DNA of 64,000 bases, taken from assembly GCA_022606135.1 (NCBI GenBank), contig JABYQN010000009.1, positions 1,327,001 through 1,391,000 of the forward strand. The letters run 5' to 3'. A model generated the notes under the pieces. The model saw nothing but the letters and a program-made list of their open reading frames with translations, made no database searches and was not told the origin of the DNA. The position numbers and the translations under genes were made by a program. Of the stretch, positions 10,854 through 22,745 are shown piece after piece. The stretch is from Fomes fomentarius. Its lineage: Eukaryota > Basidiomycota > Agaricomycetes > Polyporales > Polyporaceae. How positions within the stretch are numbered: the stretch's first letter is position 1; each line of letters starts with the position of its first letter.

Positions 10854-13633
10854 CTATCCCTCCGAGCTCCCGCGCCGCTGGTTCGCGACACCGTCCCTGC
10901 TCAGCCTCCACGACGGCGGCGCGAGCCACTGTGGCCGCCTGCCAGTGCCAAGCGGACTCGAGCTGCTAGTGGGTGACGCCGCGAGCGGGCTCAGCGCGTC
11001 CTCCGCCACCTCGTCCACGACGACCTCCTCTGTCACCTGCACGATCACCGGCGTCGGCAGCGAGCGCGTGTGCATCAGCTCCCCGACGTCGCGCTCCCTC
11101 CGTCTCGCCGGTTTCGCGGCGCGTTCCCTGTCTCTGTCTCTGTCGCTCTCCCGTTCCCGTTCTCGCTCGCGCTGGTTGGGAGATTCGCTCGTGCGCGGCC
11201 GCCGCACGCGGTACGGGCTCTGGTTCTGGTTCCTGATCCGCACAGCCGCGGACGCGCTGCCCGGGCGCGGCGCGGGCGAGAGCGCGGTGAACGCCGACCC
11301 GGACGAGTCCACCGAGCCTGTGCGGCTCACCGCGCGGATGCGGAGCGCGGCGTAGTCCGCGTGGATCGGGATCCCGTCCCAGGGCCCGTCCGAGTGTGTG
11401 TCGTCGCTTCCGGCGCGCCGTGCGGCCTTCTGCGGCGGGTATAGATTCGGGGGCGGGCTCGGGGAGCGTGGGGTGTACGAGGAGAGTGGCGAGGGCGGGA
11501 CGGAGGACGAGGAGTGGAGGGGAGAAAGCGGAGAGTGCGCGTGGGAGGAGAACGGCGAGGATGGGGCGGGGGTGGAGCGGGGCGAGCCGGGGAGCGAGGG
11601 GTCGACGACGTCCTCGTCCCCCTCGTTGAAGTCGTAGTAGTCGCGGTTGTCGCGCTCGAAGGTCATAATGGGTGCGCCGAGGTTGCCGACGATGGACGAC
11701 TCGAACGCGGACCATCCGGAGACGGTGCCGATCATCTGCGTCGAGCGTTGGTCGCGCTTGCTGAAGCTCGTTGAGCTCAGCTGGATGGACTCGTCTTCGT
11801 TGTGGCCGGTGATGGCGTGGTTGGAGAGGACGGGGCCGCGCTTCATGACTTCGCCGCGTAGGTTGAGCATGAGGCGCGAGACCATCAGGCTTGTAATCCT
11901 TGAGAGTTTACAGGTTAGCATGCATACAGCGAGGACCGTGATGCATTTACGAACAGTGTGCTGAAGGAGGCGTTGATAACTTTTAGGTCATTCTGTCACA
12001 GTAAAATATGAGCTTAAATGAACTGCTGCGACCGGCGTATGTGAGCTCATAACGCTGCGAACATACCGTAGCAAACTGCGCAAAAGCGATGCACGTCAGA
12101 TCGTTGTGAAAGGTAAACTACGAGATGAGGCACACTCACGACGAAGATCAGCACGGTCACCAGATTTGACACGAAGATCGCCGCGAAGTACATGATACCT
12201 ATACATACGAGCGCTCGTCAGCACAACCTCGAGCCCCAAAGCAAGTACGCGGGAAGGACGTCATGGGGCGATCCACACGTACCGTCGCGCATAATGACAG
12301 CGATGAGCGAGAGCGCCTCGCCAATGATAGTCCGTCTATACAATTGTATTGTGCGATAGAGCGTTGCGAAAAAGACGGCCGAATCTGTCACGATGGTCGC
12401 ACAAAGTATGGCGCGAAGCGGGGAACGGAGCCAAATGCATATGGTCAGCGGTGTTCGTGCGCAGTATGAAGAAGACGAGAATAGATAAATATCCATACCG
12501 AAGACAAGCTCCGCGACCCATGTGTAGATGATTCGGTCACCCCTGGGAAATAGCAGAGTCAGCTGAGCGAACATGGTGAATACAAGGCCGTCGCTGTACG
12601 CCCTAGATCCGCGCTCCCAATTGAGAAGGCCGAGACTTACGGAGACGATTTTCCCGTCAGGATGCATCCGACAAAACCTGCGTTGCCATTAGTGACCTTC
12701 AAACACAGACTCTGAGATACTAGCAAGGGCTGACCTGGTGGAAGTTGGAGCATGACTCCATCCGTGAATGCCCACTAGCGTGAACAGAGTCAACAGTCAA
12801 TTTCCACATAAAACAGGAGATGCGATGATTGACTGACGATCTTGATAGCGAGCTCGATGACGAGGAGGGCACTGAAAGAATAGAGTACAAGGCTGCTCTT
12901 GGAATAGATGGAGTACAGTCGTAAGATAAAGATAACTGCATAGGCGAACACAATCAACCGTTCGATCACATTTCGCGAGATGACGGTATGAAGAAATGAC
13001 GCACGTCCGACAGCAGTTGCGGTGAAGATCTTGAGGATTTCTGGGTAGAGGACATAACGGTGGCAGGTGGCCTTGGACCATGAAGGATCGTGGAAGGCTG
13101 TAGGGCACAAGCGAAGGTCAACAATTCATCGCCTAACGGGGACGGATGCGTCGGGTGCGGTACGGGTAAGTACGCACAGACTATGATGACTATGTAGCCG
13201 AGGGGGGACAGGTAGCGATTCTAGTGTCGGATCAGAGAGAGAAGTGGAGGTGTCGGAGCGGGATGTGATTACGCACGAGAAACCACAGGACAGTCGCGCC
13301 CGTAAAGCGCTGCTTCCATATCCTCTCGACCTCGTCTCCGAATGTAATGGCAATATCGTAGAAGAGCATGACTGTTGGGGGCGTTAGTACGAGTGCCGGG
13401 CGCTCGAGCTTTGAATGCCGGAGGGGACGCACCACATGAAGCGAGAGAAAACATCTTGGCCGCCAACCTGGGTTCGCGAACACGAGTGAGTACGATGGTG
13501 GCGCGGGAAGTAGACGCGAGAGTATGGGCGGGTCCGAAGAGGCGGGCCGTCAAGTAAGCCCCGGCAACGTTGAGAACAAGACTCACAGATGATCCGCCGC
13601 GATGGCGAGCTGCTGGGAGGTGAGTTCGCTCAT
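10854..13633 (-). CDS. DUF6533-type multi-pass membrane protein with long basic/Ser-Pro tail
   Basis: The start at 13633 gives MSELTSQQLAIAADHL (exon 13587-13633, phase 2). This joins a short exon LAAKMFSLASCV and then MLFYDIAITFGDEVERIW, the DUF6533 signature. DUF6533 is a fungal domain in the N-terminal part of seven-pass membrane proteins of unknown function. Further short exons follow toward 11960, including RYLSPLGYIV and HDPSWSKATCHRYVLYPEIL and several hydrophobic helices. The last large exon (about 11890 to 10854) starts with ITSLMVSRLMLNLRGEV, equivalent to the conserved block after the last helix. It then runs into a roughly 330-residue cytoplasmic tail with SQ/SP-rich stretches, an RERERERESDRDRDRER run and an acidic segment before the stop. 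The exon plan differs from the microexon DUF6533 genes later in the window, so this is a separate subfamily member. Middle exon limits were not resolved. Confidence 0.75.
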
Positions 13634-15649
13634 AGTGACCTGGGGGTTGGGAGGGAGGTCGTAGGGAGTGTCGACGTCGCCGGTAAAGACGACGGACTGG
13701 GAGAAGGTAAGCTGCGCTGTAGGGAGAGGGTAAAAGAGCGACGGGGCAGCACCTGTTGGACGTGCGGCTTGGAGGGCACTTGTATTGTGCGGGAGGAAGC
13801 GAGAAGGAGAGGAAGAGAAGAGAGGGATCGGCCGGCGGGGGCGGAGACGACTTCTTGGATTTCATCCGTGCTAGTAGTTGAGGGGCGCTCGACGGGGCAC
13901 GCAGTTTCATGGAAATTCGCCTGGAATTCGCGTCGCTCCCACTCGCTCCAATATTCTCCCAAACTGCCGCGATCACGTGTCCGTGTTCGCAGGCTGCATG
14001 AGAAGCCGTCGACACACCAACTCTCCAGGCCTCACCACGTTCCATCTCCATCAGTCCCCTCTCATCCTAGCCGGCCATCACTTCCATCCCACAAACCCAC
14101 GGAGATCATCATCCATGACGTTCTTCTGTCCCTTGACGCTTACCAATCGGGACACAGTGCCACCTAGCTCTCTCTTCCGCCCCAGACAGCACCCGCAAGC
14201 ATACGTGAACAATGGAATTTATCGTTGCCATTCAGAAGTGAGTGCACCGCAACTGCCTCCGTGCTGAGATCTCCCAGGGACGATGGACCAGACCAGTTCG
14301 ATCACCAGCAGTGAACGAGATCGAGATCTTCGGCCTCAGGCTCCGTCCCAAGCGGTATGTAGCGACGTCCCTCACGAAATGCCCACCCCACTTCAGTCGT
14401 AGACTCGTACATGCAGTGTGCACCGCAAGTCGCCACAAATGCATCGACACTAGTGTCAGGAGACCGTACAGCCCGCCCGCGACCATTTCGCCCGTCCGAC
14501 TCTGACAGATGAGTCCTCGACACAACTGACCACACATCGCCGCCCTCGTTACGTTCCTCGCTTGAATGTATACGCGCGCGGTGCGCCCAATTCAGACTCG
14601 TGCATGCCGTTCGGAATGCAGCCGCCCGGAGGCTAAGTACGCTCTTTAAGCTCCAGATAGAATGTGCAGAAGACTCCAGCAATTCATCGACGAACGTTTA
14701 TGAGGCTATAGAAGGCCAATCAACTTTCCATCCGAAGCCATGCCTTGCGATTTCGCTATTTGAGGCTCAAAAATAACGCCGCCTGGCATCTGCACTAGTA
14801 TTTGCACCAGACTTTCTCTCACTATGTACATACAAATCCCCAGATGGTCTCCAACAAGCTCGACGTCATCAAGTCATGAGTCGGCACGCGATTCCTCATT
14901 CTCAGTCTCGGTCGCCTGACACAAACCCTATGAATTCTTACAGAACCCTCAGACGTTTGGCAGCAGAACACATCTATCTCCGCACTGAATGCGCGATGCA
15001 GTGGATAGGCTTCAATCAGGTCGAAGCAACCGTTGCCCAAGGCCCCAAGAAACATACGCCAAGTCGCCGCGCTCCTCTCCCGGTCAGCAAATACCGTCCG
15101 CGACATCCAGGAGTTGAACGGTAGCAGTCGGCTCAGGCACCCCGCAGTGGCTCGCACCCTTGTGGCGCAAAAAGCCTATTTTATGTGCAATCACAGTGCC
15201 TTCGGAACCGCGCACCCCGTGGGGGCCGGGTGGCCCGTCGTGACGCGGGGTTCTCGCGCTGCGTTACGGACCACGTTCTGAGACACTGGACAGAAAATGA
15301 GAGCAGCGCAAAAACAAGTCCAAGATATATGGGTGATGTGCACGTGACCGTTGGAGGCTCGATGCGAGGGTTCGCGATCGAGCGTGCCAGACTCGATCGC
15401 GATGCCAGCCTTACTGGCAGCCTTACCGTCAGCCTCGATGAGCAAGGTGTACAAGACGGCGGGGAGGATGGGGAGCAATACCATATTGCTCTTCCTCCAC
15501 CACACCGTCAACATCGTCGCGACTGCTCCGCCGCCAAGTCCAAGACGTCAAGATGGCCGAATACAAGCTCGGACTCACCCCAGGTACGCACGCGAGCGGC
15601 AGGACACAGTACCGCTTACTTTGGTGCTGACGAACGGCCGGCGAACAGG
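13634..15649. other. Upstream region of the DUF6533 gene and unresolved plus-strand coding hints
   Basis: The first part is the promoter region of the minus-strand DUF6533 gene. An ATG at 14212 starts a short open segment (MEFIVAIQ) followed by a donor-like GTGAGT, and could be the first exon of the gene ending near 16.1 kb. The frames at about 15320-15590 have Ser/Asp-rich composition. No exon chain could be confirmed. Confidence 0.3.
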
Positions 15650-16171
15650 CGTGGTCGTCGGCGGTGTTTTCGTCCTCTTCATCCTCACGGCGATGCTCGT
15701 CTCTACCGTCGTCGTCGTCTGGCGGTCCCGCCCCGCGCGTGCACACAAGCAGCGCAGATCTCTCGCAGCAGAAGCCGACCTCGAGCGCGCTCCTCCATCC
15801 CTCACCCGCGGCCGTGCACGTAGCAAGACCTGTAGTGACACGTCCAGCAGCCCCAGCGCGAAGGAGAAAGAAAGGGAGCAGGACACAGACGCGGATGAGA
15901 GCATGGACAGCACGTCCAGCGCCGACCCCGACTCTCCCCTGCCCCGCCGACGCCCGTGATGCACCCCTCGCAATCGCGGGTGAGCCCGTCAATCCCGTCG
16001 ACGCTCAACGTGATCCTCTCGCCCTCCGCGCCACACCTCGTCAAGCTTGGCGCGGACGGCGCACTCGAGGTCCGCGTGACGCCACCCTCGCCCGTGCTCA
16101 TTCCGAAGGGAGGGAGCATGCGCTTCGGCGGGACGCCGAGCGAGAACGACTCGGTGTGGTGGGTCATTTGA
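15650..16171 (+). CDS. Possible single-TM protein, 3' part only
   Basis: After an acceptor ending at 15649 (gaacag), an exon reads GVVVGGVFVLFILTAMLVSTVVVVW. This is one clear transmembrane helix followed by RSRPARAHKQRRS, the positive-inside signal, and then a Ser/Glu/Asp-rich tail ending DSPLPRRRP and stop at 15958. A second, strongly coding-like frame starts at once (15956-16171: SIPSTLNVILSPSAPHLVKL ... SENDSVWWVI) in a different phase. It could be the true C-terminus reached through an unrecognised intron, or the gene may be frameshifted. The layout of extracellular region, single helix and disordered tail is common in fungal membrane proteins of unknown function. The 5' exons were not identified and the start given is an exon edge, not an initiation codon. 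Confidence 0.4.
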
Positions 16172-16697
16172 AGTTTGGTTTAGGAGAGGCGCGCGTTGTG
16201 GCGTTCTTGCATTCTGGCATTTCTCTTCGAAGCTGCCGTCAACAACAGCATTTTGTGCGGGCAGCGATTTTTTTTTGCGGAACGGAAGTGGCACCATGCA
16301 GATGGAGATGTACGCAGTTTGATTTTGGCAAGATATCCGCCCTTCTTTCTTGATTGCTTGATAACAAAGAGGCGCGAGCCACAGCGCGCAATACGAAGAT
16401 GAGAAGGGGGAAGGAAGGAAGCAATGATTTTGCGGACTGTGAACACACCGTCGGCCCGCTGTTCAATACTGGTTGTCTGACAATACCAGCCTATATCTTG
16501 AGCGTGAGTATAAACGCCGTCGGGTTCGAACCTCGTGTGCATTCTTCCGTAATGTGGGCACGTATAAGCTACGGTGCAGATCACCTGTCTGTTAGTAAGC
16601 CGAGCAGGGATGCGCCCCAGCGGTAAGCTCAGCACGATGTCGGAAAGGCTACAGGCTCCGCAGAGCTCCATACCCTCCACGGCAGTGAACATTCCAT
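16172..16697. other. Intergenic region between convergent genes
   Basis: No supported gene. A GGTTCGAACCT string near 16520 resembles a tRNA B-box but no tRNA fold can be drawn around it. Probably 3' UTRs of the two flanking genes. Confidence 0.45.
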
Positions 16698-17217
16698 TTA
16701 CTCCCCAATGACATACGTACACCCCTCCTTGCCCATCCATACCTCGTGCACCTTCCCCGCCGGAACGTCGATGCGCGCGCCAGGGCCGAAGGTTTCCTTC
16801 TTGCTGGGGTTCTCTTCTGGATAAGTGACCGTAAACTCGCCCGAGAGGATCAAATGAGTTGTCAAACCGCCATGTTTGTGCGGTGGGTAGTGCACGTTCC
16901 TGTTTCGGGGAAAGAAGAGGAAGGTGGTAAGCGGACCGTTCGTGTGGCTCGGGCGGGTCGGTGATGTGAGGTCGTAAAGGGCATGGGCATGACGGCGCGC
17001 CTGCTGCATTGTAGAGAAGAAGAGGGTGCAGAGGGTCGTGGGAGGGGCGCTTGGAGAGAAGGAGAATGAGGTGATGTATGTTCGCGATAGGCGATCGCTG
17101 ACAACGAGTAATGGACACTAAACGACGTACTTACGGACGGTCTGTCCATGTGTAGACTGTTGGGAATCCCCAGGAGAGCACTTGCTGCTCGGCCTCGTGT
17201 TGAGACAGGGAAGCCAT
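16698..17217 (-). CDS. Small cupin-domain protein
   Basis: Two exons, 17135-17217 and 16698-16899, join in phase 2 across a 235-nt intron (GTAAGT donor, CAG acceptor) to give 94 aa. The start MASLSQHEAEQQVLSWGF is followed by TVYTWTDRP-NVHYPPHKHGG, LTTHLILSGEFTVTYP, KKETFGPGARIDVPAGKVHEVWMG and a TYVIGE end. The HKH pair, the glutamate in SGEF and the later histidine in KVHEVW fit the metal-binding positions of a single-domain cupin. The length matches small cytosolic fungal cupins. The substrate is not predictable. The reading phase across the junction is exact, which supports the model. Confidence 0.82.
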
Positions 17218-17929
17218 GTTGTAAGCCGTGACAGCACTGCTATCGCCGAGGTGTTGTGCTGGAACAATTGAGACAGGTATTTGATATCGAGTTTTGAAGA
17301 AGCCGCAGGTTAGCGAGAGGGAGGTGAGAGAGAAGGTCGGCTGCGGCCTGTCCATCGACGAGTCTGGCTCCAACTAGACAGTGGCACATGGAAGTTTCCG
17401 GGCCGAGCTGACTGTATGCGATTCCTTTGCGCTCCCATGGGAGCGCTGAGCATAGAAGAGCACCAGTGAGACCAAACATGAGGCAAACCTTCTGAAGCAT
17501 TCTGCTTTCTCCATCATGCGTTGCGTCTGGTCGCCGGGTTTCAAGTTACGGTTGTTTGAAAGGCAATCAGGGGCGCAGTGAGCTTCAAGTCCTAACATAC
17601 CCCTTATACTAGCCAATTGACGGGCGGACGATAGTGGTAGACGATGGCGACTAAAAAGCGAGCAATGATCCCGAGCGTCGTGAGTCGGGTTGCAAAGGTT
17701 TAACGTCTCAAACTCGAGATTCGAGGTCCAGACTGAGATGGTGCAAGGAGATAGGACCATAGACGCCCGTGATGCGTGAGCATGTCACACAAGAGTCACC
17801 ACAGAAGCCTTAAGCGTGTCACAAAAATTCTGCAGGCGGCTCGCAGACTCAGGTCAGGCTGAGGTCGTCGGAAAGGCATATAACACTCCTACTCATTTTC
17901 GGTGACCTTTCCCGTTTCCTGCACTCGAC
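17218..17929. other. Divergent promoter region
   Basis: Lies between the minus-strand cupin and the plus-strand G-patch gene, so it holds both promoters. A minus-strand frame at 17374-17760 has no recognisable content. No gene supported. Confidence 0.45.
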
Positions 17930-19696
17930 ATGGGTCTTGCTGGCAGGAAGACAAAACAACGCATCCCGAACGATCCTAGGAATCTCGCCTGGGCCAATGG
18001 TATGTCTCTGAGTCTTCCCGAAACTACCACGACGTCGCCTGCCCAATTTCTCCTTCCTCCTTGCCGGTTGTTCTACGCTCTGTTCTCCCGTTGATACAAA
18101 TGACTCCCTTTGCGCCTAGATGCGAACAAGTTCGGCGCGGCGTACCTGACCAAACTCGGCTGGGACCCCTCGAAAGGACTCGGAGTGTCAGGCGAGGGCC
18201 GCACCAAGGCACTCAGCGTGACTCAGAAACTCGACATGCTGGGGATTGGGGCAGACCACCGGAACAGCGCGGAGGGCATCGCGTGGAAGCAAAACAAGGA
18301 CTTTGAGAACCTCCTTCGGAGGCTGAACGCGGCCAGTGGGAGCGGGGAGGGCGAGGAAGCGGAGCCGATGAAAATCGACGGGTTCGTCAGGGCAGGGCCC
18401 GCCTCGACTGACGAAGGGGATGATAAGGCACGATCTGTTGATGCAGAAGAGACCCTGGTGGATGATGTCGAGGAGTCTGGGGAGAGGAAGTCCAAGAAGA
18501 AGCGGAAGAAGCGGACTGAGGACGACGAGGGAGAGGGCGAGGAGAAGACGAAGAAACGCAAGAAGAGCAAACCCTCAGAAGATGCCTCCGACTCCGAGCA
18601 TACTAGCAATAAGGAGAAGAAGAAGACAAAGAAGAAGCAGGATGCGACAGAGGCTGCGAGTGCGTCTACAGAATTGTCAGTGCCTGTACCAGTATCCGCT
18701 CCCGCCTCAAGAGCATCGTCAAAACAGTGAGTTATCATTATTTCGTCCCATCCCTATAACGACAAGCTTCTACGGACAACCTCTGAAACCCGTCTCAGCC
18801 CTCGCGCCGCGTTTCGTGGACGACACATGGCTGCGAAAAGCCTGGCATCCAAGTCCGCGTCCGCTCTCGCCGAAATCCTTGGCATCTCGCCCACTCCTTC
18901 TGCCTCCGCCTCTGGCTACCCATCTTCCGCGCCCACGCCATACCCTTCCACTCCTTACGAGCCTGGTCCGAGCACCTCGAGCTCGAGTGATACCGCAACG
19001 CCAGCGGAGGATATCAAACTGCAAGAGCTCACGGTCTCGAACAAGAGCGTCATGGATTACTTCAAGGAGAAGCTTGCTGCGAAGAGCAACGCGCGCGTCT
19101 TTGCGCCATCTTCCGCTCCCTCACCCAGCATGCCTGCCGCAGACGATGATGATTACGACGAGCGGCCGCGTATAGGCTTGGGTGCGTCGAAGCTTCGGAC
19201 GGAGGTTGTGCGCGCGACGGAGACCGAGACGGAGGAGCGACGAGGTCTCGGTGGCATCGGCAGTGGTATGCGCTCGTCCTTCGCTGCGATGTTCACGTCT
19301 CCAAGTGTGACAAGCACTGTGACGGAGCCCGAGACTGCTCATGCGACTGAACCTGACGACGATGCTCCTGCTGCACATGACGAGGACGCGGACGAGGAGA
19401 TGCAGCCGTCGAAGAAGAGCAAGAAGAAGGACAAGGAGCGCAAGAAAGAAAAGAAGAGCAAGAAGGGGAAGGGGAAGGAAAAGGCTGTGGACGAGGTGGC
19501 TGGAGCAGTCGAGGAGGGGTTGGATGAGAAGGTCGAGCGCAAGCGACGGAAAGAGGAAAAACGCAGGCGCAAAGAGGCTGCGGCACTCGCGACTGCGCAG
19601 GCCGCAGGTTTAGAGGATGGGGACGCCGTGTCGGACACTGAGGTGAAGGAGAAGAAGCGGAAAAAGGATAAGAGGAAGGACAAGGTGGAGAGCTGA
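17930..19696 (+). CDS. PXR1: G-patch protein of the Pxr1/Gno1 (PinX1) family
   Basis: Three exons (17930-17999, 18120-18726, 18799-19696) splice in consistent phase to 524 aa. The N-terminus MGLAGRKTKQRIPNDPRNLAWAND is the hallmark of the family. It is followed by the G-patch, with ANKFGAAYLTKLGWDPSKGLG around residues 24-45 and the conserved spacing to LGIGAD and WKQNKDFENLLRRLN. Yeast Pxr1/Gno1 activates the helicase Prp43 in nucleolar ribosome and snoRNA maturation; its animal homologue PinX1 also inhibits telomerase. The middle and C-terminus are Lys/Glu-rich, with many KKKRKK and KKSKKKDKERKK runs that should act as nucleolar localisation signals. The third exon restores the second conserved block (RGRHMAAKSLASKSASALAEIL) after the lysine-rich linker. 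The length is above that of yeast Pxr1 because of a Ser/Pro-rich insertion. No lesions were seen. Confidence 0.9.
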
Positions 19697-20219
19697 CACT
19701 GGTCTTCCATGTGTATGCCCACCGGTACAATGCTCACCATGGGTACTTGTTTGTGAGGTTCATCATTTTTTGGTTCGAGGATCGCAGCAGTATAACTGTT
19801 TGACACCCTCGCGCCCGGCCCAGTACATGGTCCGAAAGCATAGTCAATTCTTCAAGTCAATGACTGACCATCACTGATGCTCACAAGCCGCTCTCTTATT
19901 TGGTTTCTTTTGCGAGTCGGTGAGTTATCCGGAACATGTGCTCGATTAGGGTTAACGATACTGGTCCAGAGATTCGCCTGATCATGTGTACTCGTCTCAA
20001 GATGCATATTCTTTCTAAATATGCCACTTTGCATGGCCCTTGGAGATCGCTCTTTTCTTGTACCACTGATTTTAGCAGCACTTGTGCGGCCGCTCCTTCG
20101 CCATCGTCGTCTTCTCGCCGTATTAGCTCCGCGGGTAAGGTAGAAGCGAGCGATTGCGGACGGACCGTCTCGCAACAGGGCAATGCCGGGTCAGTTTTAC
20201 AGTCCGGAGATATATAACT
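19697..20219. other. Intergenic region before the left arm of the inverted duplication
   Basis: Holds the 3' UTR of the G-patch gene; no other supported gene. Similarity to the right arm starts at about 20220. Confidence 0.45.
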
Positions 20220-20579
20220 CCGCTGCCGCGTCAGTCATCATGCATATGTCGACATGGACCCGTACCAATATTAATGTCTGTGCACTGCTACAGTGCTAGT
20301 GCAGGCGAAAATGGTATGTACCACTGTGCGAAGGCTTCTTTCCATGCGGAGGCTCAGCGCTCATCCGAGGTAATCCTACTCCTCATCTTCTTTCTTGACA
20401 ACGAAGCGTGAGCGAGAATCACTTTGCATGCTCGGTGCTCGGCAGCACATGGGTAACCTGTGTACCGTGTTGAACTCTTTGTTCAGGCTCAACTTTGCGT
20501 CGAGACCCTTCCTGTTCCAAACCTTAACCGCAGCGCTATGTGACTGAGTAGTTCATGAGTCTTCGTATTACTGTGCTCT

Positions 20580-20625
20580 TCCCTCTCCTCTCTCTCTCTC
20601 TCCCTTTTCTATCTCTTCTCCCTCT
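20580..20625 (+). promoter_or_regulatory. Pyrimidine-rich promoter tract with CT microsatellite
   Basis: A run of CTCTCTCT and CCCTTT-type sequence lies about 85-130 nt before the ATG at 20709. Fungal core promoters often have such CT-rich tracts near the transcription start. A purine-rich counterpart is present in the right arm at about 25630-25690. Confidence 0.45.
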
Positions 20626-20708
20626 ATTGTCTCCCTATCCAGTGTCTCTCATTCTATCTACCACACACATTCAGTTACCCTCCCCGGGCGATCACCTCCA
20701 GGCTCACA

Positions 20709-22477
20709 ATGGACCTGCAAATTAACAGCTACTTCTTACTCTACGTCACAAAGGTATGCCCACTCGTTCCCTCTCATCTATCACAATACTGAGAATCCAT
20801 ATTCAGTGTACGAAAGGTGAGCAATGCATCCGCACTGATGATCGTCTCGAATGTGTTTTGATGTGGTGTAGTGGCGTCGTGCACGTTTGCGGTAAGGTCC
20901 ATCACTAGTACTAGCTTACTGGACGCATATGTAAAGGCGGTCATTCCAGGTGCTCGAGATAGCCTCGACTCTGCCCGAAGAGGTGAGTATCTATCGATTT
21001 GATGGTGCCCATCGTTGACGGTGGTTCCTCACCTAGGTCAACTTTGTCTGGCCCACGAAAATGAACGCAATGAAGGCTGTCTTCCTAATAAACAAGTATT
21101 CCCCCTTAGCGGATACCACACTCGGGATCATATGTATGTCATTTACGGACGATGCCGTAGCTGCATGTTACTGAGCAGTTCTGAAGTGGATCTATGTACA
21201 TACGACTCCAAGGCAAGTTCTTTCGAGCTCCCCATAAATCAATTAAGCAGATCTTTTTCAGTCGTGTGCGATCCAATATCAAGTACTAGCATGTGAGTAC
21301 TTGACACTGCTAGAGCCTCTTCAGCACACTCACGTGTCACAACGGGCAGACTCTTACGTCGTCGGTATCCTTTTTTCTGAATGTACGACCATGAAAGTTT
21401 GTCATGTATCTCTCATCACGTTCATTGACAATCTTCACCACAGCCATACTGATGGCAAGGACAATGGCTTTATGGGGCTTCAACAGATTTGTCGTAATAC
21501 TCCTAGTTGGTGCGGCTATTGAGATGGTCGTACGTCATGAACTGTCCTCTACACGACGCTCTGACTGAAAGGGATACAGCCGCTTGTACTGTGGGTTGTC
21601 TATAATACTCTGGCCGAGACAACGTGTCTGTACATCATCCCTTGCGTTACGTCGCTATTGCTGAAGTGAAGAATCCTAGATCCCACTACCGAGGTCCTCC
21701 GTATCATTGGATGCGTTCCCAGCACTCAGGACCAGGACGCCTGGCCCGCATATTTGTGTATGATCCTCGCCGAGACTGGTGGGTGCAGCGCCCAAGTTAC
21801 ATGGCTTATAAACTCAAGATGTTCTAGGGATCGTCGTACTGACATTGCTCAAGCAATACATGAACCCCGTCGGTGCGTGGGTGAGTCGGAATAAAGGGCT
21901 CTAATCTAGCTGACTCCTATCCAGGTGAAGGCGCTTCCAAGAGCGTGCTGTTTGAGACCATGTATCGTGATGGTGAGTTACTCTTCGAGACCATCATTCG
22001 CAGACTCCGACATGTTCCTTCGCAGGACTGTTCTTCTATGCAATTGTGCTATGTACGTCTTGCCTTGCACAGACTCTCCACTCCATGTTTGACATCCATG
22101 TTCATCTAGCCATCTCGGTCGTAAACGTGCTCGTGATGCTATTTGCGCCGGTGGGTACTTGGACAACTTACGATATCATCCGGGGTTAATCAGTTCCTCC
22201 AATGTGCAGCCAGAACTCTCCCCTGCCATGCAGATGTCAGTCCCCCTCCATGTCTACCTCGTCCGTTCTTCGTTTCCGACTCAAGTATTCATCCCGAACT
22301 GCCATCGACAGGCCACTCCGCGTCATACACAGCGCGCTGTGTACGCGCGTCTTGCTCAACCTTCGCAAAGCTGCCTCGGCATCTCCGGACGCCACCTTGA
22401 ACGACACCTTCTCGAAGCATACCACAATCGCCTTTCATCATAGCACTTCCGAGCACGTGGACTCTGATGACGAATGA
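20709..22477 (+). CDS. DUF6533-type seven-pass membrane protein, left-arm copy
   Basis: Exon 1 (20709-20753) encodes MDLQINSYFLLYVTK. It is followed by a 10-nt microexon (20807-20816), a 20-nt exon (20872-20891), a 33-nt exon (20950-20982) and a 97-nt exon (21037-21133). Spliced, these read CTK-VASCTFA-VLEIASTLPEE-VNFVWPTKMNAMKAVFLINKY, which matches the DUF6533 pattern of a helix, an acidic D/E-E pair, W, a basic stretch and NKY. Later exons give ILMARTMALWGFNRFVVILL, PLVLWVVYNTLAETT, a VPSTQDQDAWPAYLC loop, IVVLTLLKQYMN, FFYAI, ISVVNVLVMLFAP and the conserved C-terminal block IHSALCTRVLLNLRKAA, ending in an acidic tail. Seven helices are expected. The function is unknown; a receptor-like or transporter-like role would be inference only. 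No premature stop was found in the exons I could follow, unlike its right-arm twin. Confidence 0.72.
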
Positions 22478-22745
22478 GATTCTTGGGAATGGAACGACGT
22501 GATTCGTTATTCTCGCTGTGGAGAGGCCGCGCCGGCTTTGATACCTTGTTGCCTTAGCAGTAATCGTTCACCACATCGTTGTGCATGCCTCTTTGACAGC
22601 TTGCTATACCATTTCCGGCAGCATGACAGCTCATTTTTTCTTCCATGCCGCGGCTCTTGGCACGAACCTGTATCATGTACATCGCAGAGTGCATTCCGGC
22701 AGTCGCCACGCAGGATAGAGGGCCAGAGGCACATGGCCCGCATTA

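Larger units (their letters stand above)
20220..22745 (+). repeat. Left arm of a large imperfect inverted duplication
   Basis: This arm matches the reverse complement of about 23478-26197. Corresponding landmarks are: 20222 with 26195 (CCGCTGCCGCGTCAGTCA and its complement), the gene starts at 20709 and 25555, gene ends at 22477 and 23764, and a shared block at 22680-22740 and 23480-23545. The arm carries a complete DUF6533 gene plus flanks, including the pyrimidine-rich promoter tract near 20580-20625. Confidence 0.88.

Noticed and set aside
11398..11774. Plus-strand frames opposite the DUF6533 tail
   Set aside because: Antisense shadows of a GC-rich, Ser/Pro/Arg-coding exon.
16515..16530. 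Possible tRNA B-box (GGTTCGAACCT)
   Set aside because: No T-stem pairing, acceptor stem or A-box could be drawn around it on either strand.
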